This document shows positions 1 through 12,392 of a DNA stretch of 64,000 nt, piece after piece. The notes beneath the pieces are model-generated. The model saw only the letters and a list, made by a program, of their open reading frames with translations, did not search any database and was not told the origin of the DNA. The DNA is taken from the NCBI RefSeq assembly GCF_042453785.1, contig NC_091677.1, positions 27,033,501 through 27,097,500 on the forward strand, given 5' to 3'. The DNA is from Malus domestica. Lineage: Eukaryota > Streptophyta > Magnoliopsida > Rosales > Rosaceae. Made by a program: the position numbers and the translations under genes. The first letter of the stretch is position 1. Every line of letters begins with the position of its first letter.

Positions 1-823
1 TATGACAGATCACCCAAAAGACTTTCCTTCATCACACAGTCCTGGGATCATAGAGAGCCCGACCTCTTCTGAGAAATCGAGTGGAAAGGTCACTAATGAA
101 GATTTGCAAGCCACCATGATGCAAGTACTGAGGAGTATGGAAAAAATGTCTTTGGAAACCAAATGAGAGGTTAGCAGGTTGTGTTCCTTACATGAACGCT
201 ACAAAGAAAGTTGGAGTTAGAATACTCCACACCAAAAGATGGCTATGCCAGTGAAAGAGTCATGGAGACAAGCCCAGAAAAAGAGCCAGCAATTCCTCAG
301 TTTCCTTTAATTGAAGAACATAAGTAACAAAGGGAAAAGGAAGGAAATAGTTGAAACCAATCATCAACAAAACCCTAAAGATGAGTTTTAAGAGATAGGC
401 TTGCCCGATCTTCTGCCACCACCACCAGATGTTAGAAGGCAAATCGAGCAGGAGGGAATAAAGATCGATGTGTCCAACTTGGTTGGAGAAACAAGTGGAA
501 AATGCTTATCCACTGCTGGGGGTAAGCCTTCTCCTTACAGGCCACCACTATTAGTTAATAAGAGAGGAGGAAAAGCTAGATGGAGGCAGCTCGACATATA
601 GAATGAAGCTTCATCGACCATCAACCATGGCCCGAAGTGGGGGACTTCTTATACCCCACATAATAATATGGCCATTTAGCAACTCAGGAATAAGTTGATA
701 AAGTTGAGAAGGATGGTGATACAGAATGTTCAACCTTATGCCCGCTCGATGTTTAGAATAACATATCAAAAGCCTTATCCTGGGTATGTTGATGAGTAGA
801 ATCATTTCCCTCTTCATTTAAAA

Positions 824-1850
824 ATGCCCGAGTTCCCAACTCTCAGCGGAGAAGATTGTAATGTATCTTCTAAAGATCACATTTTCAAATTTTCAAATCA
901 CTGTGTGGCGTTCGAGGACAACCCCAACTACAAACTGAGATTGTTTGGGAACTCACTGGTGGGATTGGCTTCCCATTGGTACTCTCCGCTACCCCTAATT
1001 CCATTTCTAACTGGGGGCACATAAAGATGGCTTTTCATGAGTAGTTCTATAGAGTGAAACCTGAAATGACCATTAATGATCTGGTGAAAGTAAAGCAATA
1101 TGAACATAAGTCCACAAAGGATTTCATGATGAGGTTTAGAAAAACTATGATAAGATGCCAGTTCCCAATCAACCATGCTCAACTTATAACCATTGCCCAT
1201 GAGGATCTGAGACTACCTCTAAGGAAGAAGTTCTATGATGTGTAGTTTAATTAGCTTTATGAGCTGGTGATTGTGGCCACTGAGTATGAAAAGCTATTGA
1301 CAGAAGAACAACAAGTAAAGCAATCATCTAAAGTACATCATTTTTATAAAAATAAAGCACCAATACATCAATTGGAGTTTGAAGGTCTAGAGGTGGAAGA
1401 AGATGACAACAGCCTGGGAGAAGGGATAGAGCTATGTGCTGCAGAAATTACCACTCATTTCAAACATTTGATGGTGAAAGGATTGGTTCAACCCATCAAG
1501 GACCAGAAGATCGCGACGAACGATGAAGGGTTTGTACCCATGAAACCTCCAAAGTACCAGTCATATTCATTTGATTTAACTAAGGCCTCAGACATCTATG
1601 AAGAACTAGTAAGGCTCAGGTAATCTTGCCCGACAAGACTAAGAAGATGCCTAAACGAGAAGAACTCAGAGGGAAAATGTATTGCAAGATCCACTACACT
1701 TTTAATCACTCCATTGCTAATTGGTTGCAGTTCAGAGATTGGATCCAAGACCTTATAGTTAAAGAGAAATTGTTGTTGGAAAAACCCCAACCTAACATGA
1801 TGATTGACACAGACCCCTCATTTAAGCCCAATCAACATGATAAATTTTAA
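824..1850 (+). pseudogene. gag remnant of the 1-6785 gypsy element
   Basis: Broken ORFs at 824-1024, 1054-1245, 1267-1623 and 1626-1850 read as consecutive parts of a retrotransposon gag protein. Visible landmarks are the capsid-like stretch with LVGLASHWY and a later block ending in NWLQFRDWIQDLI, the latter in a segment with CKIHYTFNHS that resembles the Cys/His region found between gag and protease in these elements. Stops such as the TAG after 1243 interrupt it. It has no function as a protein now; it is recorded as decayed transposon coding sequence. Confidence 0.7.
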
Positions 1851-3177
1851 TTAGGTTGAGAAAGGGAAGGGAAAGGTTATCCTAGATGGTAGGGGAGAAA
1901 GAAGGAAGGCATGTAGGCCAACAGAAGGCAACAAAAGATACCCCGACAAGCCCCAAGCAGCTGTGGTCAAATGAGTGGTTTCTTGCAGCAAATGTCAACG
2001 TGAATGTGAGCTCAAGGTACCAGCATCATGTGCCATCATTGATCGAGAGTTGGTCAAAAGGAAAGAGGTAAAAGAACAAGATGCCTGCATAAACATTCTC
2101 CAGGTTACTGAAGTCAATAATAAAACTACTAAGAATGTGTTCCAGAGGTTGAGGATGTGAGAGATTTAGAGCCTAAGAATTTATCTAGGTATTCAAAAAA
2201 TTTGAAGCCTCTAAAGAAGTAGAGGATAAAGATGTGAAGTTACCACGCTAGGTGGATGTTAAGACCCCCCAACCAACCAGCCATGGCAGCATGAGACAAG
2301 GGAGGCTAGAAAGAACCATGAGCCTGATACCATCAGCTACAAAGGTGAATTCAGCCCAACTTGGCAGAAAATAGTACATAGTGGGCAAAGTTGGAAGACT
2401 TATCAAAGAAATTGGGGCATCCATGATAAGAAGGGTTCAAAGGCAATACAAGGCTCATATGAACTCAATAAAAAGGAGTTTACACAAGGAAGAGATAGAC
2501 GACCTAGCTAGAGGAGCAAGAACGAAGTAGATAGGGCTAATACCAAGGCTGAAGGTGAAAGGGATCATGTCCCTCAAACCCCTCATCCACGGAAATACAG
2601 GGTATTAAGAAGAATGCAAGAGAGTATGGTGATGGTACCTACACTAGGTTGGAATCCAGAACCTATTTGTTTTGGAATCATATCTCCTAAAAGAGAGGTG
2701 CCTCCACCACCACATGAGGGTATTCCCTTTGGGACCCAGAATAGCTACTTGATTTCAACACCATAGAAGAAGAGGAAATGTTCGAGTTAATGTTAAACAA
2801 AGATGCCCAAGCCTGGATGTACTAGTTTCTGTGCCAGATTGGAGAGAAGAAGGAAGAAGCACCTGGACCTAGTAACTTTTATGTCAACATGACCTATGTA
2901 CTGTCCTCCATGTTCTGTGCAGAACCAAATCAACCAGCTATAATGGAGGATGATTATTTGGCATAAGAGCCAATGACGGTTCTTATAAACATTAAAATTA
3001 ATAGTAAGGAGGAGTCAAGCATGGCAGACTTGCCTGACTCCACATGAAAAAAACATGAGAGAGTTTATTATGATAAGATAGTGTTAAAAAAAACCAAGGC
3101 TAGCCTTAGCAAACCATCTAAAGCTCATATATGTGACATCTCATTTGGAAGGGTTTCTTTTAAAAGAGTTTTGAAAG

Positions 3178-3480
3178 ATGGGGGCAGCAGTTAATGTACT
3201 ACCACTTAAACAAATAAAAAAACTTTGTAGAGGTGAAGAGGACCTTATTCCCACTGATTTCACATTGTCTAGTTTTTCTTCGGCCATCTCCAAAACATAT
3301 GGGATACTGCCCTTAGAAGTAGACTTAGGATTTAAGAAGATCATGTTGGCATTCTTTATAGTAGACATCAGCTCTACTTATGGGGCGTTGTTGGGAAGGG
3401 ATTGTATACACCAGAGTTTGTCTATACCATCTACCTTGCACCAACAAGTTGTTGTCTATCATGAATCCACTACTGCGTGA
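3178..3480 (+). pseudogene. Aspartic-protease-like remnant of gypsy element
   Basis: An uninterrupted 100-codon stretch contains GAAVNVLPL near the start and ALLGRDCIHQ near the end, which match the flap side and the C-terminal LGRDW-like motif of gypsy retropepsins. The active-site Asp that should precede the GAAVN motif is not in this frame; the preceding codons read stop-Lys-Met-Gly, so the catalytic triad looks destroyed. Assignment rests on position between gag and RT plus the LGRD motif. Confidence 0.6.
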
Positions 3481-4162
3481 CAAGGATTTTAGGAGATAAT
3501 GGGGGCCGATTCATGACCATTTCTCCCCATAGCTAATGTTGTTGAGGGTAATTTCTACAATCCCAATGTTGGGATCCTACAATGTATAGGTGCTGATCAA
3601 AATGGCCGCCCTACCAAGGTGACGGTCCAAAAACTCTTAGAACAAGGACTTGCTCTCACTCAGGAGGAATAGGACATACCTCATATTGTCCCTGCCCGCC
3701 AACACCAATTATGACAAACCAAAAAAAAAAAAAGGACCAGATGATAACAATCAGGTCCTTAATCAAGAGACTGCTGGATTATGGAAGAGAAAGAATAGAG
3801 ATCAAGAAAATGTCAGTCAAAGAAATGGCAGAGTAGGAATAGGGAACTTCAAGCACCAAAGATGATAAAGGAAGAGAAATTCTAGAAGAAGAAGTGAAAA
3901 CAGCCATCTATATGGCAGAATGTATATATGACTTAGATTGGCCAGATGACGAGCCTAAGACTCCAAAGTCAGTAGAATTTTTGTCTACAAAGCCCAATAA
4001 ACCAGCACCTGAAGTTCAAGATCCCTAAGAAACCATTAATTTGGGAATTGAGGAGGATCCAAGGTCAATACAACTCAGTGGCTTGCTGGAAATAGAAGAT
4101 TGGGCAAAGATAATTAATTTTTGCACGATTTCAAAGACTGTTTTGTATGACATTACACAGAA

Positions 4163-5360
4163 ATGCCAGGATTAGACTCTGGTTTAGTAGAGCATAGCAT
4201 GCCTAATAAAGAGTGGTACATGCCTATAATAAAAGAAAAAGTCAAGGAAGAAATTGAGAAGCTAGTAAAGGCAGACTTTATTAGACCTGCAAAATATGTA
4301 GAGTGGTTGGCCAACATTGTACTTGTATTGAAAGATTTAACTAATGGCATTCGATGTTGTGTCGATTATAGAAATATTAATGAAGCAACTCCTAAAGATG
4401 AATACCCTATGCCTATGGCCGACTTATCCATTGATGCAGTTTCAAAACATAAAGTATTATCTTTTATGGATGGGAATGCTGGATATAATTATAAAAATGG
4501 CTAAAGAAGACATACATAAGACAACGTTCAAATACCCAGGACATATATGAGCTTACGAATATGTTGCCATGCCCTTCGGGCTAAAAAATGCTGGTGCTAC
4601 ATATTAATGGGCGATGAATGTTATTTTTCATGATTTAATCGGATATAGCATAGAGGTATACATTGATGACATCGTAGTAAAGTCTAAAATTGAATAACAA
4701 CACTTAGAAGACCTCAGACGAGCCTTGCTGACCCATAAGTTGAAGATGAATCCTAGAAAGTGCGCTTTTAGGGTTAGATCAGGCAACTTTCTAGGGTTCT
4801 TGGTCCATCAAAGAGGTGTGAAAGTGGACAAGAACAAACCTAGGGCTATAATGGAGTCACCTACACCTTTTAACAAAGTACAATTGCAAAGGTTGCTAGG
4901 GAGGATTAACTTTTTGAGAAGATTCATCGCTAATCTCACAGGCAAGATCCAACCTTTGACTCCTTTGTTAAGATTGAAGAATCAAGACAAGTTTGAGTGG
5001 GGCCCTCAACATCCGAGAAATCAATAGGGAGTTTATTGGCTCAGAATAATGAAAAAGGGAAGGAGCAGGCAATATACTACCTCAATACGATCCTTACGGA
5101 GGTGGAAACAAGATATACCCCAATTAAGAAATTATGCTTAGCCTTGTACTTCACTGCCAACAAATTAAGGAACTACATGTTGCTTTGCCATATCTATATA
5201 ATTGCTAAAACTGATGTGATCAAGTACATGTTGTTTAAACCAATGCTAACTAGAAGAATTGGGAAATAGATCCTAGCACTATCAGAGTTCAGTTTCCATT
5301 ATGTACCTCAAAGGGTAGTAAATGGACAAGCAATTGCAGACTTCCTAGCATAGCACTAAG
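4163..5360 (+). pseudogene. Reverse transcriptase and first RNase H remnant of gypsy element
   Basis: RT landmarks are clear: IRCCVDYRNINEATPKDEYP (template-binding region), MPFGLKNAGATY, the catalytic YIDDIVVKSK, and GNFLGFLV followed by the connection segment with LQRLLGRINFLRRFI. RNase H follows with ETRYTPIKKLCLALYF and ends with VVNGQAIADFLA. Stops interrupt the frame at about 4500, 4548, 4603, 4696, 5025 and 5267. The YIDD box is intact but the protein cannot be continuous. Confidence 0.9.
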
Positions 5361-5505
5361 AGTCCAAGGAGGAACTCATCAACATCCCTAGAACTTTGGA
5401 AGTGGCTAGCCTCTGGATCCCACCCAGTAAGGCTTAGTCTGGCGAGGAGGAATGGATACAATAAGAAGTAAAAAAATAGCTAACCTATAGATCACTCCTT
5501 AGAAG

Positions 5506-6078
5506 TTGTATTTCGATGGATCATGCACACAACATGTTGCAGGAGCTAGAATTGTCATCGTTAATCCAAAGGGAGTCCAGCATTGCTACTCATTTCTTCT
5601 AGATTACAAGGATCCTACCAATAACATGGCAGAATATGAAGCATTAATCGTTGGCTTAGAAATTCTAATGGAGTTGAGAGCAGCTGAAATAAAAGTATAT
5701 GGTGATTAATTAATTAAATGGATAGTACAAGTGTAACATATCACAATGGCAGGATATTACCTGACAGCTACTCAATTACTGGAATATTGGGGTAATGAAG
5801 CAACAATTAGCCATATTCCCAGAGAAGCAAACTTGATTGCTAATGAAATGACACAGAAGGCTTCTGGAGCACAAGTTCAAGAAGGGGGGCTTGAGATGAG
5901 AGTATATATACAAGGGAGAAGTCTCTCGTATATCTTTGAAAGAGAATTTAGCCTGGATGTAATGATGGAAGAGCCTGAGATAGAGAACTGGAGAACATCT
6001 ATCATCCAATACTTAAAGGACCATTCTCTTTCTACTAGCAAGAAGATCAGACAACAGACAACTAAGTTTGTTATGTAG
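5506..6078 (+). pseudogene. Second (archaeal-type) RNase H remnant of gypsy element
   Basis: The segment starts YFDGSC, carries NNMAEYEALIVGLE and VYGD, and continues through HIPREANLIANEM, which correspond to the D, E, D and H/N-containing motifs of the extra RNase H domain of Tat-like gypsy elements. A TAA after VYGD at about 5707 splits it. Its position between the first RNase H and the integrase zinc finger supports the assignment. Confidence 0.85.
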
Positions 6079-6149
6079 GATAAGACTTTGTTGAGAAGGA
6101 CTCCATATGGGCTTTTATTAAAATACTTGGGTTTGGAAGAATCAATAAA

Positions 6150-6785
6150 GGTGATGGCTGAGGTGCATGAAGGCATTTGTGGAGAACACCAAACAGGCAC
6201 AAAGATGAGATGATTGTTGAGAAGATATGACTACTTCTGGCCCAACATGGAGAAAGATTGTAAGGCTTATGCTAAAGGATGTGAGGAATGTCAAGGGCAT
6301 GGACCTCTCCAACACACACCATCAGTGCCCTGGCACACCTTCATAATTATGGTAACTGGTTACTTTACTATGTGGGTTGAGGCTTCATCTGTGAAGACAA
6401 TTAATCCAGCTGTTGTGAAGAAGTTCATTGAGACAAAAATCCTACACAGATATGGGGTGCATGAAACGATTATTACAGATAGAAGGCCATCATTCATTTC
6501 AAAAAAGTTGAGGAGTTTGCAACTAAGTTCAAGATAAAGATGATCCAGTCTAACCCATATTATCCTCAATCTAATGGTTGTGCAGAAGCTGGCAACAAGA
6601 TATTGGTGAACGTTATTGAAAAAATGGTGGTAGATAGTCCAGAAAGGTGGCATGAGAAGTTGGGATATACTTTATGGGCTTATAGAACCTCAAAAGGAGC
6701 AGGAACTGAGACTACTCCTTATGCATTAATGTTTGGGCAAGATGCAGTGCTCCCTATGGATATCCATAGCATGATTTTGAATTAA
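6150..6785 (+). pseudogene. Integrase remnant of gypsy element
   Basis: An H2C2 zinc finger is visible (HEGICGEHQTG, then CEECQGHG), followed by a core domain with MVTGYFTMWVEA, IITDRRPSFIS and NPYYPQSNGCAEAGNK, then TLWAYRTS and TPYALMFGQDAVLP. In active gypsy integrases the first motif carries an Asp before YFTKW; here that position is Gly, so the DDE triad appears incomplete in addition to the stop codons at about 6211 and 6537. Non-functional. Confidence 0.85.
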
Positions 6786-7950
6786 TCTGCACCATAAATG
6801 AGTTTTGCAGGACAAATGATATCAGGAAAAAAAAAAGAGTATACACAAATTATGATAAATTGTGGGATGTTGTGATAGGCTTGTTATTAATACGATAATG
6901 TATGTTACATGAGTTTAAAATAAATGTTGATAAGAGAATGATTAACCCCTTTGCTACAATTGTAGAATCAAACAATAGCATCTATAACCCAATTTAAAAT
7001 TTGTGGTTGACTTCAAAGAATGAACTACTTTATAATAAATCAGATGATCACTCAGAACAATTGTAGAATCAAAGAATAGCATCTATAACCCAATTTAAAA
7101 TTTGGCGTTTGAAGTGCTTAACGCGCTTATGCTACAAAAAGCATCCTAAGTAAAACTCTTTTATAGAATCCAACACCAACCCATCACAACTCGATGATTA
7201 CTCAAAACACTGAACGCAAAAATCAAAACTAGAAGCTAGCCACATTTTATTTCCCGGGACTGTCGACAAACAATAGCAATTCTTTCCAATACTAGGTAAA
7301 TGTCCTAGCGAGGCAGCAACCACCTTTATTATTTCCTTAAGAGGGTGTAAAGGTAGTATAGGAAATTAAGTAAGGTCTATTAAGATAATTTTTAATTTAA
7401 AAAGTAAATACGGAGTGTTTTCAGTATATAAGGTGTAGTCAACAAAATGTGGGTGTTAATAAAATCACCCCCTTTTCTAATGATTGTATTACCTTTGCTA
7501 TTAAATTTTGTCTCACTTCAAGTTTTGATTTTATTTAATGTTATGATATAACATTTGTAACATAATATTATATCTTTTTTATGAAGTTTTTTCCCGATTT
7601 TATTTTTTTTGTAAGGAAATAACTACTAAAAGTAGACAATGATGTTCAATTTTTGTATCTTTGTTAGTGGTAGATAAGGATGATAAATATTTTTCATACA
7701 GAGATAATTGTGTCAAATGACTCGAATCTTTTTCATAGGTAGATAATAATGATGTTACATATCTTCGTCATTGTTTTTTTTTTTTCATACGTAGGCTCTA
7801 ATCTTTTCAGACGCCGATCGACTCTCCGGGGTCTTTCTTGGGTGTTTTTTAATTTTTTTTTTAATTTTTTTTTGGGAGAACCTTTCGTGGGTGTTTAGCG
7901 CGCTAGAGCTCTTACCAACAAGAACCTTCAAAACTACTACTACGTAGACT
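6786..7950. other. Gene-free spacer with a 102-bp-spaced direct repeat
   Basis: AT-rich sequence with no convincing ORF. A segment of about 46 bases (acaattgtagaatcaaa..., ending in cccaatttaaaatttg) occurs at about 6957-7003 and again at 7058-7105 with one or two changes. Oligo-T runs lie at 7772-7786 and 7847-7872. Nothing else recognised. Confidence 0.7.
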
Positions 7951-8030
7951 GGCCTGCACGACTGCACCATCAAAGACTGCCTAATATTATGGCCTGCACG
8001 ACTGCACCATCAAAGACTGCCTAATATGAT
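7951..8030. repeat. Tandem duplication, 40-bp unit, upstream of the P450 gene
   Basis: A unit beginning ggcctgcacgactgcaccat at 7951 is repeated from 7991 with one visible change near the junction (attat versus atgat). The two copies end about 25 bases before the TATA box of the P450 gene, so any binding site within the unit is doubled in the proximal promoter. Confidence 0.9.
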
Positions 8031-8053
8031 CTGTCATTCTCACGTAAACCGCC

Positions 8054-8060
8054 TATAAAA
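8054..8060 (+). promoter_or_regulatory. TATA box of the CYP716 gene
   Basis: The heptamer tataaaa lies 70 bases before the start codon at 8130, a normal plant distance with a transcription start expected about 30 bases downstream of the box, leaving a 5' UTR of about 45 bases. Inferred from consensus and position only. Confidence 0.6.
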
Positions 8061-8129
8061 TATCATGAGTTACAAACTGAAACATTCAGATTAACAAACT
8101 GGGGCTCTGCTTAAACAACAAAAAGCAAA

Positions 8130-11100
8130 ATGGAGGAGCATTATTTCTTTCTCAACCCATTGTTCTGGGCTACCTCAGTTTCCTTCGTCTCCCTCTCTCT
8201 AGTTGTCCTCTTATATAGGCACAGATCCCAATTCACTAGCGAAAATCTCCCGCCAGGAAATGTGGGCTACCCCGTGATCGGAGAGAGCTTTAAGTTCTTG
8301 GCTTCTGGATGGAAAGGCCAACCTGAAAAGTTCTTCTTCGACCGAATAACCAAATTTTCCTCCCAAGTCTTCAAGACCTCCCTCTTTGGGGAGCAAGCTG
8401 CCATCTTCTGCGGTGCGGCTTGCAACAAGTTCTTGTTCTCCAACGAGAACAAGCTTGTCGCTGTTTGGTATCCCAGCTCGATCCAAAAGGTCTTCCCTTC
8501 TTCCACTGAAACTTCTAAAAAGAAGTTTAGAAAGTTGATTCCGAAGTTCATGAAGCCTGAGGTTTTGCAACGATACATCGGCATCATGGACACTAGTGCC
8601 CGTACACACTTTGCTGATGCTTGGGAAAATAAAAACCAAGTTCAAGCCTTCCCCCTCACTAACGAGTAAGTCCAACTATTGTGTACATCAAGAAATTTAT
8701 TAATTTATATATTTTCTTTCTGGTAGACTTCTGTGAATCTCAATCTCAACAAAAATTTACTATTTAGATTCACATTAAAATATGACGATGATGGATTAAC
8801 ATCGCAAGATTTATAGTTTGATAACACATATGTACGTTTATAGATCAATTCCATATATTTTGGATAGGGATATGTATAATGAAGCTAAAAATTATGAATA
8901 ATGCTAGGTAGACTAACTTTTTAGACCATATCTGCAAACTATGTGATGTGTCACCAATAAGAATTAAACATATTAATCGATGCTTAAGTAAAAAACACTC
9001 ATTAAATATTAAAACAATATATAATATGAATTTGAATTAGAACCCCATGTTCTAATTCTTTTTCAATTTTTCAAAGAATAAAATTTCAAAAACCCCATAT
9101 AAAGCTTGGACGTACGAATATTTGGTTTTTATATGATATATAATGTGTGTTACGTACATGAATATAGCTACACCTTTGGTCTTGCTGTACGCTTGTTTCT
9201 GAGCCTTGAGAACCCAAAGGAAATGGAAGAAATCGGCCATTCAATCCATCTGTTGAACGCCGGAATCATATCGATGCCGATTGACTTCCCAGGGACCCCA
9301 TTTCATACTGCCATAAAGTCCTCCAAATTCATCAGGGACAAGCTGCATAAGATAATTAAGCAGAGGAAGATTGATTTGGCAGAGGGCAAGGCCTCCCCAA
9401 CACAAGACATATTGTCACACATGCTGTTGACGTGCGATGAGCACGGAACGTCCGCGACGGAATTGGAAATTGCTGATTGGATTAATGGGTTGTTGATTGC
9501 TGGCCATGAAACGACGAGCGCTACCTGCGCTTTCATTGTCAAGTATCTTGCCGAGCTTCCTCATGTCTATGATGCAGTCTACAACGGTAACCAACTGTCA
9601 ACATATTCTGACCAAAAAAACTGTCAACATATTTGTCAAATACTATCCATTTTAGTCACATGTATCATATTTTTATCTGAAAATATAACTTTAGTCTTTA
9701 AAACTTAATTTTCTCCGCATAAAACCCGAAATAAGTTGTTTACTCAAATAAAACTCATTTATTCGATTCCACATCAGCAAATTCATTAAATATGTTTGAC
9801 TTAACACATTTAAAATTTTATGGATGCCTAAAATACCCCTATTTGAATGTTTGATGTACACAATTAATGCCATGCGAATTATAAGGGAGAATTAATAATT
9901 TTACTAAAAAAACATTTGTTATAAATTCATTGCCTAATATATAATAACAATAAAACATGTCTAATATATTGACATTCTTAATTAAGTCACTAAAATTATA
10001 TTTTACATATTAATATAGGTAAATTATTTCACACGCATATATAAAAAAAATGACTAATATATGTAAAATTTCATGCAAAATAATTTACCTAAAAAATGTT
10101 ATTTGATTCAAATAGTGCACCTACTATTAAAATTTTAAAATGTTATATTGCTCAAAATAATTTACCCTATCTATGTAAAATACATGAAAAATAATTTACC
10201 TACATAATAAACAAACCCAATATATGCAAAATAATTTACCTACATAATAAAGCAACATTATTTTATTTAATACTAATTTACCTACAAAATATATTATTTC
10301 TAATCATAAATTTACAAATAGGTAAATCAATTACATATAATAATTTGTTAACATATATGTTAGTACTGGGCATATATATATTTGAATGTATAGTAGTACT
10401 ATATACATATAAGTAAATTATATGTATATTGAACTTTTAGTAGTATGATATACTTTTGAATGAATTTATGTATATATATAATTTATATATGTTAGAGGTA
10501 ATAGTATGTGCAATAATTATTTGTTCGTTATAATTAAGGTAAGTAATAATATTTAATGATTTGATTTGAATATTGTGGCACAAGTTGTAAATATTTTGTA
10601 ATAATATGTCAATTACTTTTCTATTTGGTAGTCTTTTTCAAATTTAGATGTTTAAAATTAGATGAATTTTTATCTAGGAAATAAGAATTGCAAATGTCTA
10701 TATCTAAAGAACCCTATTTTTATTTATACTCGAAATTCTGTGTTCAAATCTCTTTTCCCGTAATTCAATATATACAGTATCATTTTGTTTGTAAACAGAA
10801 ATTTTGATATTATTGAAGGAAAATTTAATGAAATTTTTATATAGCTACAAGTACAATCAAGAGAAGGTGAAAAACCAATTAAAGTTTGATCCTGTTGATA
10901 GTATTCGCTTTTGTATACATATATAGGAAAGTCGATGGATTTGAGCCCCACGTGATATAACTTAAATAGGAAAGGAGCCGCGTGTCTCTAGAAAGCCAAT
11001 GGATCATATGAGCTCAGTTTTCAAGCATTTAAAAAGGGGTGTGCTATCTACACACCATTTTTTACTTCTCACACATTCCTTGTTAATTTATGTTCATTGA

Positions 11101-12177
11101 TTTTCTTCAATTCATCCGATCCGACGGTCGAAAACTAAAAAAGTGTGAGAGAAGTAAAAAGAGGTGTGTGGATATCACACCCCTTTAAAAATGAGAATTT
11201 TAACGAAACATTTCTGGTACTATTCACTTTTAACAAAAAATCATATTTTTATCTTTTCTGATATCATTTACTTACACATTTATTTGTTATTTTTCATTAA
11301 ACTAAAAATAATTGGACTTTCCATTAATTTTTCTTTTAAAAATAAGATTTTTAGTTTTATTCTCTCGCACTCCCAATCTCTAGGAAAGTCGTGGTGTCAC
11401 AAAATGATTTAAGATATAAATTTCTTATTATTATTATTCTAAGTCTATAATATACTAATGATGCTGTTGTCCACTTATTTTATATAATATAATGTGAGGT
11501 GTGACATTCACATCTTTTAGAGATTGCCTTTTCCTAGGAAAAGACAGAGGTACACATGAATTTCCAAGTAAGCAAATAAGAATATTTATTGAAATAATTT
11601 TAAATGGCAACACATATGCATTTATTAGTCGAGTGTGGTGGACTAACAGCGCAAAATTGTCTTATACTTAACAGAACAAATGGAGATTGCAAATTCAAAA
11701 AGTCCAGGGAAGTTACTGAACTGGGATGACCTTAAGAAGATGAAATACTCATGGAATGTAGCTTCCGAAGTGCTGAGAATGTCTTCACCTGTTCAAGGAG
11801 GCTGGAGGGAACCCTTGACCGACTTCATGTTTCATGGTTTATACATTCCAAAAGGGTGGAAGTTATATTGGAGTGCAACCTCAACGCACAAGAACGAGGC
11901 TTATTTCCCCGAGCCGGAGAAATTCGACCCGTCAAGATTTGAAGGAAGCGGACCAGCACCATACACATATGTTCCATTCGGTGGAGGCGTACGGATGTGC
12001 CCCGGCAAAGAGTACGCAAGATTGGCAATACTAGTGTTCATGCACAACTTGGTGAAAAGGTTCAAATTTGAGAAAGTTGTAGCGGACGAGACGATTGTTG
12101 TTAATCCATTGCCCGTGCCCGCTGAAGGACTTCCGATCCGCCTTTATCCTCACACCCAAAAAGAAGTATCAACTTAG
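8130..12177 (+). CDS. Cytochrome P450, CYP716 family (probable triterpenoid oxidase), three exons
   Basis: Exons 8130-8665, 9168-9586 and 11675-12177 join in frame at gtaagt...tatag and gtaacc...aacag junctions (phases 2 and 1) to give 485 residues, the usual CYP716 length. An N-terminal membrane anchor (about 9-29) precedes the Pro hinge LPPG (40-43). The I-helix oxygen-binding motif is AGHETT (290-295), the K-helix ExxR is E350-R353, the PxRF-like motif is DPSRF (403-407), and the heme-binding loop [10 protein letters not shown] places the Cys ligand at 427. CYP716 enzymes are ER-anchored, and many oxidise beta-amyrin-type triterpene skeletons, often at C-28; which position this one uses cannot be read here. 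The AGHETT variant and several substitutions suggest it is not the commonest C-28 oxidase. Intron 2 (2,088 bp) contains an hAT-type MITE. All key residues are intact. Confidence 0.93.
11036..11183. mobile_element. hAT-type MITE in P450 intron 2
   Basis: Terminal inverted repeats begin ggggtgtgctatctacacacc on the left and read ggggtgtgatatccacacac on the complement of the right end; inward sequence continues as an imperfect inverted repeat. Flanks are identical 8-base direct repeats, tttaaaaa at 11028-11035 and 11184-11191, the target-duplication length typical of hAT transposons. It has no coding capacity. Confidence 0.85.
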
Positions 12178-12392
12178 GCTTGATGCCTTGTTTAAAAATA
12201 GGTGGAATTGGATTGTAGATGAATTGAATAAAGGAGATTTTAAATCCAAATTTCCATTAAAACTGTTATTACAGTTTTTTGAAATTGGAGTAGAAATGGT
12301 ACTGATTGAAAATAAATTGTTTATAATTCGTTTGAATTGGAATAAAAATTTGTCTGATTCTAAAATACCTTTTTTCTAAATAATTTTTTTAT

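Larger units (their letters stand above)
1..6785 (+). mobile_element. Decayed Ty3/gypsy retrotransposon, dual RNase H type; 5' end outside window
   Basis: Fragments of a gypsy polyprotein lie in the usual order on one strand: gag (about 620-2160), aspartic-protease-like segment (about 3140-3480), reverse transcriptase (about 4150-4730), RT connection and first RNase H (about 4730-5350), a second, archaeal-type RNase H (about 5500-5880) and integrase (about 6150-6785). RT-RNaseH-RNaseH-integrase order is the hallmark of the Tat-like gypsy branch. More than twenty in-frame stops and several frame changes separate the pieces, so no protein can be made from it. I found neither an LTR pair nor a target duplication; the left end lies before base 1 and the right LTR, if present after 6785, was not recognised. 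Confidence 0.9.

Noticed and set aside
8895..9010. Second complete copy of the 33907 MITE in P450 intron 1
   Set aside because: The left part is similar, but no right terminal repeat or target duplication is visible, so it is only mentioned as a partial relative.
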